NCBI GenBank assembly: GCA_019828595.1
Contig: JAHQRK010000002.1
Coordinates: 682,001-746,000 of the forward strand
Direction: 5' to 3'
DNA: 64,000 nucleotides
From: Aphanomyces cochlioides
Taxonomy: Eukaryota; Oomycota; Saprolegniomycetes; Saprolegniales; Verrucalvaceae
Part shown: piece by piece, positions 23,283 through 32,991 of the stretch
Layout of the letters: every line of letters begins with the position of its first letter
Numbering within the stretch: the stretch's first letter is position 1
The notes under the pieces: generated by a model
What the model saw: the letters and a program-made list of their open reading frames with translations, nothing else
Databases searched by the model: none
Told to the model about the DNA's origin: nothing
Program-made: the position numbers and the translations under genes

Positions 23283-24701
23283 ATGCGCTTGGCGTTCCGA
23301 TGCCCCCTCAGCGGCGACTTGATGACTGACCCCGTCGTGGCATCCGACGGCTATTCGTACGACCGAGAGAACATTGAAGCATATATGGTGCAGCACACGA
23401 CGAGTCCAGTCACAAATGAGCCATTGAAATCGATTCCGTTGCGGCCAAATCATGCGTTGAAGTCTGCAATGCGCGAACTCGAAGAAAGTCCAAACAACGC
23501 GAATGACGTCCATCTCGTGTCGTTCTATGGCCCGATTACGCACGATATCATGACTGAACCAGTCATCGCGAGCGACGGTCATTCGTACGACAGGACGAGC
23601 ATCTTGTTTTGGTTCCGCCAACGTCGAACGAGTCCAGTCACCAACTCACCACTCCATGATACGACACTCCTTCCCAATCACACATTGAAGCAAGCAATCG
23701 ATGAAATAATTGGTACGCCTGCTCCTCGACGGATTCGGATCTCCCACACGACTATTACATGCGACGGTTGTGGAATGCATCCAGTTATTGGAATCCGATA
23801 CAAATCGCACATCGTGCCCAACTTTGATTTGTGCGAAGACTGCGAGGCTTCTGGAAGATACGTGACGCATGAGCCATTTTACAAGATCCGCGACTCACGT
23901 CTTGTTGGGCGTCCAGCGATTGAGATTCAGGATGACGGAGAAGACAAGGTTGTGGCGCCTGTATGTTCAACAATGCGCTTTTCTATTGCACATACGTCCG
24001 TGACATGTGATGGCTGTTTAGAATTCCCCGTCCGTGGAATTCGCTACAAGTCGAGCGTCGCTTATGATTTCGATTTATGCAGTGCTTGTGAAGCAAGCGG
24101 TATGTATGCTTTCTGCGAACCATTTGTCAAAATCACCGACTCAAGAAAAATCAGTCGACCAGCGACAATTGATATTGACCCGATCGACGAGTTAAAAGAC
24201 GATGACGACAGCTCGCCTGTCGCTTTATACCGCGTTCGAGCTCCTGTAGCCCTCTGCTGGACACCAAATGCCCTCGATGTGATATCAAACCAGAGTCTTC
24301 TCGAGCCAGACTCGCTCGTGTCGGGATTTCGGCGCGTGCGAGGTGTAAATGGCGTTGTGTTTGTGGAGCTATCAGGACTTGCTTTGGGTGTAAATATCCA
24401 TCAAGTCTTTGTGCCAGAGGCACTGGACGAGACTTACCTCGAGCGTGTATTGCCATGCACCGAACAACACGTGCTTGTTACCAAAAGGCCTCTTGTCAAG
24501 ACACTCTGGCCGACCAAACGACCACATGGTATGATAATTGCAACTCCACAACAGCGTCCTTCTTGCATCCAAGGCGGCGAGACCATCTTGACATCTGCGG
24601 TACTATTTGACGGTACAATGGATCATGCGTTTTACCGTCTTGCCGACTCGAACGAATGGATCTACGTCCATGGAGATGCCGACGCGTCGCTCGTGAGTTG
24701 A
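23283..24701 (+). CDS. Double U-box, double ZZ-type zinc finger protein (472 aa)
   Basis: Two U-box domains (about residues 4-65 and 80-142) each show the DP(V).ASDG.SYDR motif and the LRPNHALK or LLPNHTLK motif. U-boxes bind E2 enzymes, so this is a probable ubiquitin ligase. Two ZZ-type zinc fingers follow (about 155-205 and 232-285), each with TCDGC and DLC..CEASG. The last 160 residues hold two copies of a block like YRVRAPVALCWTPN, shared with the neighbouring paralog at 25977 and unknown to me elsewhere. No intron is needed. Two U-boxes plus two ZZ fingers in one chain is unusual. Confidence 0.85.
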   Translation: MRLAFRCPLSGDLMTDPVVASDGYSYDRENIEAYMVQHTTSPVTNEPLKSIPLRPNHALKSAMRELEESPNNANDVHLVSFYGPITHDIMTEPVIASDGHSYDRTSILFWFRQRRTSPVTNSPLHDTTLLPNHTLKQAIDEIIGTPAPRRIRISHTTITCDGCGMHPVIGIRYKSHIVPNFDLCEDCEASGRYVTHEPFYKIRDSRLVGRPAIEIQDDGEDKVVAPVCSTMRFSIAHTSVTCDGCLEFPVRGIRYKSSVAYDFDLCSACEASGMYAFCEPFVKITDSRKISRPATIDIDPIDELKDDDDSSPVALYRVRAPVALCWTPNALDVISNQSLLEPDSLVSGFRRVRGVNGVVFVELSGLALGVNIHQVFVPEALDETYLERVLPCTEQHVLVTKRPLVKTLWPTKRPHGMIIATPQQRPSCIQGGETILTSAVLFDGTMDHAFYRLADSNEWIYVHGDADASLVS

Positions 24702-25976
24702 AGCTGATTGGATCGTACCAATGGATAAATTCGCCTTGATTGGGGTTGAAGGGTTTAATGTTAAGGATTTATATGTTTAAGGGTTGAAGGGGTTCCAAGC
24801 ATTTAAGGTTTTAAGGAAACTGGGGTTAAGGGGTTCCTGGGAGTTGATCTACTGGAAAGTCCAAGACTTGGACTTGACATGATTACAATGTTTGGACTTT
24901 GTCGAAGCATGCGCCGTCGATCTAGGAGCGCTATACCTCTTCCAGAAGCAAAAGGGGGATCATGTAGATTGACTACTTGTTTGTTTTGACAGGTGGTTCT
25001 GCTTTGGATTTCTTACCATGATTTAGAGAATTCAATGCATACGCTGGGGCTCGCAATCGTAAAGGACGTGGCGAAGTTTGCCCCCAACTCCAGAGAATAC
25101 CAACGAGTCCCGAGTCTCATGACTCTAAGATCTGCGGCATTATCTTCCTGGAATCCAATGGCTCAGGTCGGCAAAGTTGGCATCCACATGAGAGTTTGTT
25201 GCCTTCTATTGTTGTCTCTCAGGTTTGTCGGGGGTTTGTCCTTGGATTCAGCCGCAAGGGTCGAGACAGAGAAAGGAGAATTCGCATTGCAGAGTGTGTT
25301 TTGCCTTACGACTTCAAAGAAATGGAGCGGGATATGCTTTTGCTGCGCCCTGGATTATACGTTGTCACTCCCTCGTGAAGGTCCTTGTTCTTGAAATTTT
25401 ATCCTCGTTTTCGAGTACCCATCGAAGCAACTCGAGCTTCTCGAGCAACGCTCAAGACACTGATCTCGTATGCTTCAAGCGATCCATGCTGCTAACTTAA
25501 GCATGACCCCATGACTCTTCAAAACGTGTGGCATCCGTCCATCATTTTGCAGTGCTAGCATCCAACACTCACAGAGCATTCAATGGCGCTGAATCGAGGG
25601 CTTATCTCAGCCATAGGCTTGTGATCTCCCGGACTAGCATAAGACACGACAATTCACTCGATGAACAAAGCGAAGGGTCTCAACACGTCGCTGAAAGTCC
25701 ACGGGCTCGACCAGATTGCCCCATTCGAGCGCTCAATTTCTCAACGACCTACATCCGCCACGTCATATGCTAGCGTCCAAGAGCTCCAATGTCTACGTGT
25801 TTTCAATAGAGCTTGACAAGGCTAGCTAATCGTAGGAGCAACGAGCTATAGAAGCTGCCAAGTTGCTATGGCTGCACGACTGGCCCACCGAATTTGGAGA
25901 TTTGGATGCGACGACAATCTTATTGGTATGATAAACCAACATTCACATTACCAGTCTTTCCTTCGTCACTTCTTAA
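24702..25976. other. Gap with G-rich repeats, no gene recognised
   Basis: At 24740-24840 there are imperfect copies of GGGGTTGAAGGGGTT and GGTTTAAGG, a motif that recurs near 27700 and, inverted, near 43110. Frames at 24993-25394 and 25196-25378 overlap in different frames and show no domain I recognise. The segment 25200-25480 could be an old coding remnant. Confidence 0.4.
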
Positions 25977-27041
25977 ATGGCGCTTGAGTCGTTCCTCTGC
26001 CCGATCTCGCAAGAAGTGATGGAAGACCCGGTCGTGGCATCCGACGGCCATTCGTATGACCGAAAGAGCATCCAGAGATGGTTCGAGCACAAGTGCTCGA
26101 GTCCCGTCACGAATGCGTGGCTGTCGTCGACCCAATTGGTGCCCAACCACACACTCCGCCAAGCGATTCGAGAATACAAGACCTACCGAGGAACGACGCT
26201 TGCGGCGTTTCGATGCCCGATCAACAAACACGTGATGAAAGACCCCATCGTTGCGTCGGATGGGTACTCGTACGACCGCGAGAGCGTCAAAGTCAAACGC
26301 CTGTTTGGCCTTGTCGTCAAGAAAACAAAGAGTCCCATCACAAAACTCCGACTCAACGTCAAGACGATGCTCCCAAATCATGCGCTCAAGCAAGCAATAG
26401 TCGAACTGGCCGATCTTGCCTCCAACACATCGCGCCGACGCATTTCACAGCCCCTCTCTCCTCCTGCGGGATCCTTCTCCACAGTAAGGAATGACAGCCG
26501 CTTCCTCGTCGAAAGTGGCGTGTCATCACAAGATCTGTCGCCAACTGCAAGACCCCCCAGTCATCCACCGACAGTTTACCGCGTCTTACGCAAGTCGTCC
26601 GTCTTTTGGTCGCCTGATCTTGAAGACGCCATGCCGCCAGAGTACAATCTTGAGCCCGATGCATTGATCGTCGCTGTTCCATTGCGAAAACGCCGGGAGG
26701 ACGCGACTTTTGTCGCGATTGACGGCGATGCACTGGGTTTCTTTGTTGACAAAGCTTATGTGATTCTCGAAGTGGGCAACAATCATCGTTTTCTCGAGAA
26801 GATCGAGCCCATTCCTGTGTCGGTCCAATTCCGCGTCCAAGCACCCATTGCAGTCTCTTTGTGGCCGACTGCGGCGCCCGTCGACTTGCTGGGCTGGCGT
26901 GTCGAGGGCGAACTCATCGACTCTGAAGCTGTCGTTTATGATCCCGACGGACGCGCATTCCATCGCTGCCGCCACACGAAATGCTGGCTCTACGTAGACG
27001 AAGACAACGCCGAGCCGCTCTTCACCGACGAGCTTTCCTAA
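25977..27041 (+). CDS. Double U-box protein, paralog of 23283 (354 aa)
   Basis: It has two U-boxes (about residues 4-66 and 75-140), with DPVVASDGHSYDRKS and DPIVASDGYSYDRES. No ZZ fingers are present. A low-complexity linker leads to the same C-terminal region as the neighbour, with two blocks like YRVLRKSSVFWSPD and FRVQAPIAVSLWPT, followed by LYVDEDNAEP. It is a likely ubiquitin ligase. It stands head to tail with the 472-aa gene, with 1.3 kb between. The pair looks like a tandem duplication followed by gain or loss of the ZZ pair. Single exon. The ATG at 25977 begins directly before the first U-box, as in the neighbour. Confidence 0.85.
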   Translation: MALESFLCPISQEVMEDPVVASDGHSYDRKSIQRWFEHKCSSPVTNAWLSSTQLVPNHTLRQAIREYKTYRGTTLAAFRCPINKHVMKDPIVASDGYSYDRESVKVKRLFGLVVKKTKSPITKLRLNVKTMLPNHALKQAIVELADLASNTSRRRISQPLSPPAGSFSTVRNDSRFLVESGVSSQDLSPTARPPSHPPTVYRVLRKSSVFWSPDLEDAMPPEYNLEPDALIVAVPLRKRREDATFVAIDGDALGFFVDKAYVILEVGNNHRFLEKIEPIPVSVQFRVQAPIAVSLWPTAAPVDLLGWRVEGELIDSEAVVYDPDGRAFHRCRHTKCWLYVDEDNAEPLFTDELS

Positions 27042-28093
27042 TAGTATTCTATTTAATCATCAGGACGAGAAAAACTTCACACATCTCAAATGTCTATATG
27101 AAACTTTGTATGCATTCCCAGTCACTTCAACAAACTTCATTTACGTCACACGCTAGGAAATGAATCTACCGTAGTCGAACCCATGTTCTACAGTGTAGAC
27201 CACCGCGTTGTCTATTGGAATGCATGGAGTACTGTACCAGCAAACAAGATGGTGTTACAGCTCTGTCAAGTGGTTGTTCGCGTCCTGAGGCAGCGACGAG
27301 CGCGTGGATGGCGTTGGTGTTATCTCACGAGCTACGGTAGATTGAGATACGCTGGACGATTACATCGTCCGTCGCGCGTGGTTCTCTCCCCATCTCGTTG
27401 CGACGTTCTTTGGATCGACGCACGCGAGAATGGAGAAGAAGATTTGACTTTTCAGCGATTCGTCCACCTTGTGGTGTGCACCTTTCGGGATGCGACGTCC
27501 TCCAGAACGAACAAACGTCGTCCTACGTGGCGACCAAAGTGCAAAAGCACGGCAAAAATTTCTCCACGAGGCACAGAAATATTAATGCCTTGGACTAGTC
27601 TTTTGTCCAACAGAACAAACTTGAGATGGTATTAATAATCACTTGGGTCGATCCCCCTCCGAGTTGTGAACTTTTAAACTTTGTGGCTTTGAGTCTAGGG
27701 GGTGCAGGGGTTTATGAAAAGACACAATCTTGGGGTTGAAGGGGTTTGGATGCTGCATTCCTTGACCCGAAATTTTTTTGATGTCAGTTGCAGAACTTTT
27801 TGGAGTCAACTTCGACGGCGTGACTGAGGGGACTGGCTGTCATCTCATGTGAAAAGCAGATGGTTGAATGCCGAGAGTGGATTTTAGCGATGGCTTATTG
27901 TACAGCTTTCCTATGGATGTTTTCAAACATGGATGTGTTTTTTCGTGTTGGACGAAAAACTATTTTGGATTTTGTATGGAAAACTTTCGAAAAATATCTT
28001 TTTTTAATGATAAAATTATCTTTTTTATTTTTCCTTGTTGTGATTTTCCAAGGTACAACCAATCCACACCAAGTTTTGCTCTTTGACACGCAA
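27042..28093. other. Gap, no gene recognised
   Basis: A frame at 27183-27635 (150 codons) is rich in Arg and Trp and matches nothing known to me. Near 27695-27745 the G-rich motif (GGGGTGCAGGGGTTTA, GGGGTTGAAGGGGTTTGG) appears. The frame of the next gene is open upstream to 27860, but I place the start at 28094. Confidence 0.4.
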
Positions 28094-30203
28094 ATGGATA
28101 CGTCCATGACGTCGACGACACTGTCGACGGCAGACATTGCGATTTGCGGCTTGTACCTTGTGTCCGTGCTCGTGGTAGGTGGCATTGCAACGTACATATC
28201 CAGGAAGAACACGTCGCTTGATGAATACTACTTGGGCGGGCGACAAATGCCATGGTGGATGCTCGCGATTGCAGACGTATCAAGCTACATAGACATTGCT
28301 GGCACAATGATCAATACGGGACTCATCTACGCACTTGGAGTTCGTGGCATGTTTATTGAAGTGCGCGGTGGTTTATGTCTCTTCTTGGCATTCCAGCTTG
28401 CATTCACAGGAAAGCTCGCGCGTAGATGTCCCGTCCGAACCAAAGGCGAATGGTATGCACTTTCTGGCATGTTTTACATTTATAAGCATTGTAGGATCAA
28501 ATTTCGCTTTGGCGATACACGAGCTGGACGTGTAGCTCGCACGGCTATTGCATGTGTGTCGCTCGTGAGTGGCATTTTGAGCGTCGCGTACTTTGCAATT
28601 GGTGGTGGCAAGTTTGTGACCGAGTTCATCGACGTTCCGTCTTGGGGAAGCCTTCCTGGTGATTTCTGGGCCGCAGGACTCTTGATGGTCATTGCTGTTC
28701 TCTACACAATCGTCTCTGGCTTTACATCAATGGTACTTACGGATGTCTATCAATCTCTGTTCATCTACGCCTCATTCGTCCTCGTCTCGATCTGGGGTAT
28801 TCAGACGACACTCCCGTCATCGTTCCATCTCTTTTTACCATCGTTCAACCAGTCAGAATTCATCAATGTGACGACAACTCGTGACGAATGGGCCTATGCC
28901 TCTCTGGCTCCACTTCATCTTCCAGAGGAAAGCCCATTCTCCATGTACAATTCATTTCCATCAATTGTGTTGCTTTACCTCACTTTACAATGCCTTCGGT
29001 GTGCATCTGGGCCCGGCGGTGAGTAAATCTCCTTCATGCTTAGATGCTAACACGGTGTTGTAGGCGCTGCATTGCAAACTGTGCTGGCTACGAAAACCGA
29101 ACACGACGTCCGCAAACAAAGCATATTGGCAATGGTCCTGCTGCTGTCCCGATGGGCTTTTGGCGCTGGAATTGCTGTCCTCGCAATCAACTACACGACT
29201 TCCAATCCGACAGTGTCGTTGGATCCTGAACGCGTTGTGCCATTTGTCCTTTCCCAAGTTATTCCTTCAGGATATCGTGGCTTTATCGTTGCTTCACTCC
29301 TCGCAGCCGCGCTTACAACCTTCGACTCCAATATCAATAGTGCCTCTTCGTACTGGACGATTGATATCTACCAAGCTGTATTTAACAAAAACGCGACCCC
29401 AGTCCAATTGGTTTTTCAAGCACGATTGTCAACTTTGGTCATCATGCTCCTTGGTTGGTTTCTCTCGCTTGGCATTGGAACTATCAATCGCATCTGGGGG
29501 TAAAACTTGCTCGTTTGGCGTCGATTGACATGATTTTTATTGTAGTTTCATGACTATAGCACTCTCTGGTGGCGTAGTCTATCCCTATTTCCTCTCTTGG
29601 TACTGGGCTCGTTTCAATGGCGTCGGTTTTTCTACCGGTCTTACCACCGGTGTGATCACAGCTGCGATTGTTTTCTTGTACGTACGGTCAAATATATGGC
29701 AACCATTCATGTGTTTCACTTAGTGCCTTTCCACACTGGAGTGAATCCCGAGTATTTCTTTGGGCATCTACAATCTCTGGCTTCGTATCTATCGCGTCAG
29801 CGCTTTTGACATCGCCAACTGCACCGAAGACACTAAATACGTTTTACAAGCACGTGCGACCACCGGGCATGTGGCGAGATGTACGAAAGGAATACTATAC
29901 ATCAACGATGCTCACGGTCTGATGTAGGTGTCGCTCACGTGCTTCCAACAAGTTGAATTGACTCGTATTGCCCACGAGAATTGGAAAGATTTGCTGTGTT
30001 CAGGTCTACTCTTGATCGTGCAGATCGCTACGTATGTGCTGGCAGTGAGTGTCGTGCTCAAAGTGTGGCTGCAGTCAGCTGTCTTGGCCAGTATATTGGC
30101 TGTTGCCCTCCCTGCAATCTATTTTCAATGGTACCTTCCTCTCGATACAAATGTCGTCAAGCATGAATCGCTCCTTCTCGACCAAACGTGGGAGGAGTAT
30201 TAA
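28094..30203 (+). CDS. Sodium/solute symporter (SSS family), five exons
   Basis: Exons 28094-29018, 29064-29499, 29546-29677, 29724-29880 and 29928-30203 give 641 aa. The introns are 45, 46, 46 and 47 bp, all GT-AG, and the phases fit. The protein is a multi-pass membrane carrier of the PF00474 family, with SLDEYYLGGRQMPWWMLA, DVSSYIDIAGTMINTGLIY, YTIVSGFTSMVLTDVYQS, SGPGGAALQTVLATKTEHD and FIVASLLAAALTTFDSNINS. These proteins use a sodium gradient to import a small solute; which one cannot be told. An in-frame ATG at 27860 would add 78 residues including a hydrophobic stretch. I prefer 28094, just before the first typical SSS helix. It converges on the COX16-like gene with 21 bp between stops. 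Confidence 0.85.
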
Positions 30204-30224
30204 TCAATGTTTGTTTCTCTATCA

Positions 30225-30534
30225 TTATACTTTGCGAGGATCCTCTCCTGGGTTTGGGATACGCTTGATCACAAAGTCGTCTGTCTTGAGCTTCTCCATC
30301 ATTTTCTATCCATGTCAAAACGTTAGCCATCCATGAGCCATGCACAACGACACGCACGCGATGCTCCTCGTCCAAGTTGAATGCTCGCTCGCTCTGACTC
30401 TTCACAAGCACGTCTTTCTTCTCCATCTTACCACCGAGGAATTGATTCAAGATGGAGAAACCTCCGACCACAAAGATCACGAAGGGCAGACCGACCTTCA
30501 CAAACGTGTTGGACTTCTTGCGCATTCCCGCCAT
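30225..30534 (-). CDS. COX16: COX16-like cytochrome c oxidase assembly protein (85 aa)
   Basis: Exons 30358-30534 and 30225-30305 on the minus strand, joined over a 52-bp intron (GTGCGT...ATAG), give 85 aa. It has a short N-terminal segment, one membrane helix (VGLPFVIFVVGGFSIL), then a charged tail with MEKKDVLVKSQSERAFNLDE and DDFVIKRIPNPGEDP. This is the size and layout of COX16, a mitochondrial inner-membrane protein that helps copper delivery and COX2 assembly in complex IV. Without splicing the frame would continue 66 codons into sequence unlike the family. The assignment rests on layout and partial similarity. Confidence 0.72.
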
Positions 30535-30812
30535 GGTGTCGTTTATCCAATGCTAAACTCAAGCTTCACTCGAATAAAATCCATCTATTGGTTAAAACTC
30601 AAATTCATAATTTTCCATTCATAATTGGATAAAATGATTATTTAGTCACATTTTATTGCACAGTTTAGAGTCATATTTGTATCAGAGATAAAAATTACCT
30701 ACATATGAAAAATTGGTTAATTCTAATTTAATAATTTTCATTGGCTGAAATTATATGAAATTACTCCTGGCAGGGCCACCATGCAATAAAAATTGCACCG
30801 ACGACAGCAAGC
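30535..30812. promoter_or_regulatory. Shared divergent upstream region, COX16-like and UQCC6-like
   Basis: This 278-bp AT-rich segment lies between the start codons of two divergent genes that both encode small respiratory-chain assembly factors. No other gene fits in it. I cannot define exact promoter elements; joint regulation is inference from arrangement and function. Confidence 0.45.
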
Positions 30813-31009
30813 ATGCGGCTCAATTTCCGACAGTATGTCTTTCTCTTCGGAGTCAGCGTTGGCTCTCTCTTTGCTGGGTCAAGTGCGATGCATGCGATCT
30901 TGAAGCCTGATTTGGTAAGTCTCAGTCAAGAGCCGTGGCAATTGACCCCGTTCTGTAGACGATTCCTGACCTATATGATGATGATAATGACTCGAAAGAC
31001 AAACAATAA
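30813..31009 (+). CDS. UQCC6: UQCC6/BRAWNIN-like complex III assembly microprotein (50 aa)
   Basis: Exons 30813-30914 and 30959-31009 are separated by a 44-bp GTAAGT...GTAG intron in phase 0. The 50-aa product has one hydrophobic helix (VFLFGVSVGSLFAGSSAM) followed by KPDLTIPDL and an acidic tail. The PDLTIP motif after a single helix is the hallmark of the UQCC6 (C12orf73, BRAWNIN) family, an inner-membrane factor needed for complex III assembly. Unspliced reading loses the motif. It is easily missed by gene finders because it is short and split. Confidence 0.65.
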
Positions 31010-31093
31010 GATGCTATGCTACAAATATTTACAAGTGTGTGACCTATCTATCTAAAGTAGTATGCGTCCTGGTAGTCTTGGACGGGAGCGGAT

Positions 31094-32237
31094 TCATGGA
31101 AAGATTGACGCCATGACCAGTCGTTGTTGACAGCCATCATGCTGTGCCGCCTGCAGCTTCCATATCGCGCGCAGGCAGTGCAGTGTGAGGAAAAATACCT
31201 CACAACCGAGTCTGTCCAGAGAAATTCAGGTGCTTCAGTCCATGCAGGTGGTCCAGTATATTCTCGCTGTTGCTCAAAGTCCCAACCAAACATTTCAGAC
31301 GTGAGCTGGTAAATTGAGGCCAAGTGACCATCAAGTTCGGCATCTACCGCAGTTCAATCAGCAATCTGCATCGAATGGAAAGACGATTACCTCGAATGTC
31401 CTCGTCGTCTTCATCAGACTGGCACGTTCGATTTGTGTCATCTTCGTCGACATGCACAATAAACGAGTCGAATTTTCGCTTGAGGGGCAATAGGGGCTTG
31501 AACTCCATGGCTGAAGGATTCAGTCTGTGCGTTGTTTTCTCAACTGGAGACATGGATGGCTCGATTGGGGGTGAAACATCATGGGCTCCATCGAGTTTCC
31601 TTCGTTTTTTCTTTTTCTTGGGCTTCTTATCTTTGGCAGCCTCCTTGTCGACTTCTTGAAGTAGTGCTTCCATTTGCCTCAAAGACTCTCGCTCCAAGAA
31701 AGCGACGAAGTTTTTCAAGATCAACTAATGAAAAATGGTTAGCTCCAGGGTCGATTGTGATGGAGAACACACCTGTTCCAGCAAGATTGCAATGAGATGT
31801 TGGTACTCATCCCATGAAGTCACACTTTCGCTGTCTTGGAAAAATAGCTGGTGGAATTCCTTGTCAGTCAAGACGTAGGGTTGAACCAAAAACCCGTGGA
31901 GACTCTCTTGAATCAATCCAAACAACGTGTGGATTTGCGCATCCTGGACGAGTTCATTCTTGACAGTCATAATGCCTGTGCCGATATCCATGAACTCCAT
32001 AGCTTCTAGCAATTCGTAAGTTGGTTCTTCGGCATTTTTCTTCAGTCGGCGTTGCATGAGACCAACACACAGGAGCGAAAAGTTCAACTTGTACAATTGC
32101 TTGACCAGGTCGGCTTCATCGAGAAACAAAACGCTCTGCCGTTCATTAACGCTCAGACTTTTCCAGTAGGCATCTACACGTGCTGGAATCGTCTTCTGCC
32201 GCGCCATCTTGGTGTACATTTGCCAGACACTGCCCAT
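31094..32237 (-). CDS. Unknown conserved-looking protein, four exons (331 aa)
   Basis: Exons 31773-32237, 31391-31724, 31204-31343 and 31094-31150 are joined over introns of 48, 47 and 53 bp with consistent phases. The N-terminal 190 residues are helical and hydrophobic in places (FSLLCVGLMQRRLKKNAEEP, MEFMDIGTGIMTVKNELVQD). Then comes a lysine-rich stretch (AAKDKKPKKKKKRRKLDG), a likely nuclear-localisation signal, and an acidic part (DEDDEDIR). If the last intron is kept, the frame instead runs on to 31048. I do not recognise the family. The ATG at 32237 is the first in frame; another lies 8 codons later. Confidence 0.6.
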
Positions 32238-32991
32238 CGCTTCCACTTCTGCTCGGATTGTTGGTCAGGTCAAGCAGGCAAGGTTTCCACAAAGTACGTA
32301 TTGAACCTTTGTTTTTATACTTGATTTCAGTATTGACAGGAAAGTCCAATCAACAGTTTCTAAATGTCTTGAATAAAGTATACAGAAATCGAGTTTTTTT
32401 TACAAAGACTGATTCTTCCATGCATTTCGAGAATCACCGCGTCGGAGATACAAATGGCGCGCTTTCTAGGCATGCGGAAGAAAGGACGTTGTAGAGGCAA
32501 TGGATGGAAACACTACAACCAACTTTGCTGGGAAAATTGTATCTACAGCCTCTATGAAAATGGAAGACAAGGATGATGATGGAGCTTTCTCACAGCATTC
32601 GATGCGAGTGTGGTGAAGATCCATCCGTCGATGAAGGACAAAAGGGGCGTGAATTGCGCTGACTATTGTATAGAACGTGCATCTTGATGGATCTTTGACA
32701 ACTTGCAGGTCTGAGACTCTGAAGAGATTGGTCCATGACTTAAATCAACCGATCTCGGAAAAGACTATTAGCGAGACATGCACTGGAAGGAGATGATTAA
32801 GAGTTTATCGTGGTACTTTTTATGATCTGCAAGGCGTTGATCCGACTGCATTGGCATGAATAGTGAGAAAACCTCGTCGAGCAGGTTGATGGGAGTGCGA
32901 AAGGCGTTATTTTATCCCTCTGTGATCAGTAAATCAGCACGGCATCGAAGACAAATTTCACGACATGCCGTTGGCATTAAATTAGGTGTTT
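32238..32991. other. Gap, no gene recognised
   Basis: This segment lies upstream of the 331-aa gene and downstream of the TAZ-like gene. It has no open frame with recognisable content and no repeat boundary that I can see. Confidence 0.4.

Noticed and set aside
25196..25378. Possible small basic protein (RKGRDRERRIRIAE)
   Set aside because: It overlaps another open frame, has no start context or neighbour support, and matches nothing I know.
27860..28093. N-terminal extension of the sodium/solute symporter
   Set aside because: The frame is open, but the residues (MVECREWILAMAYC onward) lie before the usual start of the family and include atypical Phe-rich text. A real extra helix cannot be fully excluded.
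30157..30534. Unspliced 125-aa version of the COX16-like protein
   Set aside because: The part after codon 59 is intron and antisense symporter 3' end. The 52-bp intron restores a family-like C-terminus.
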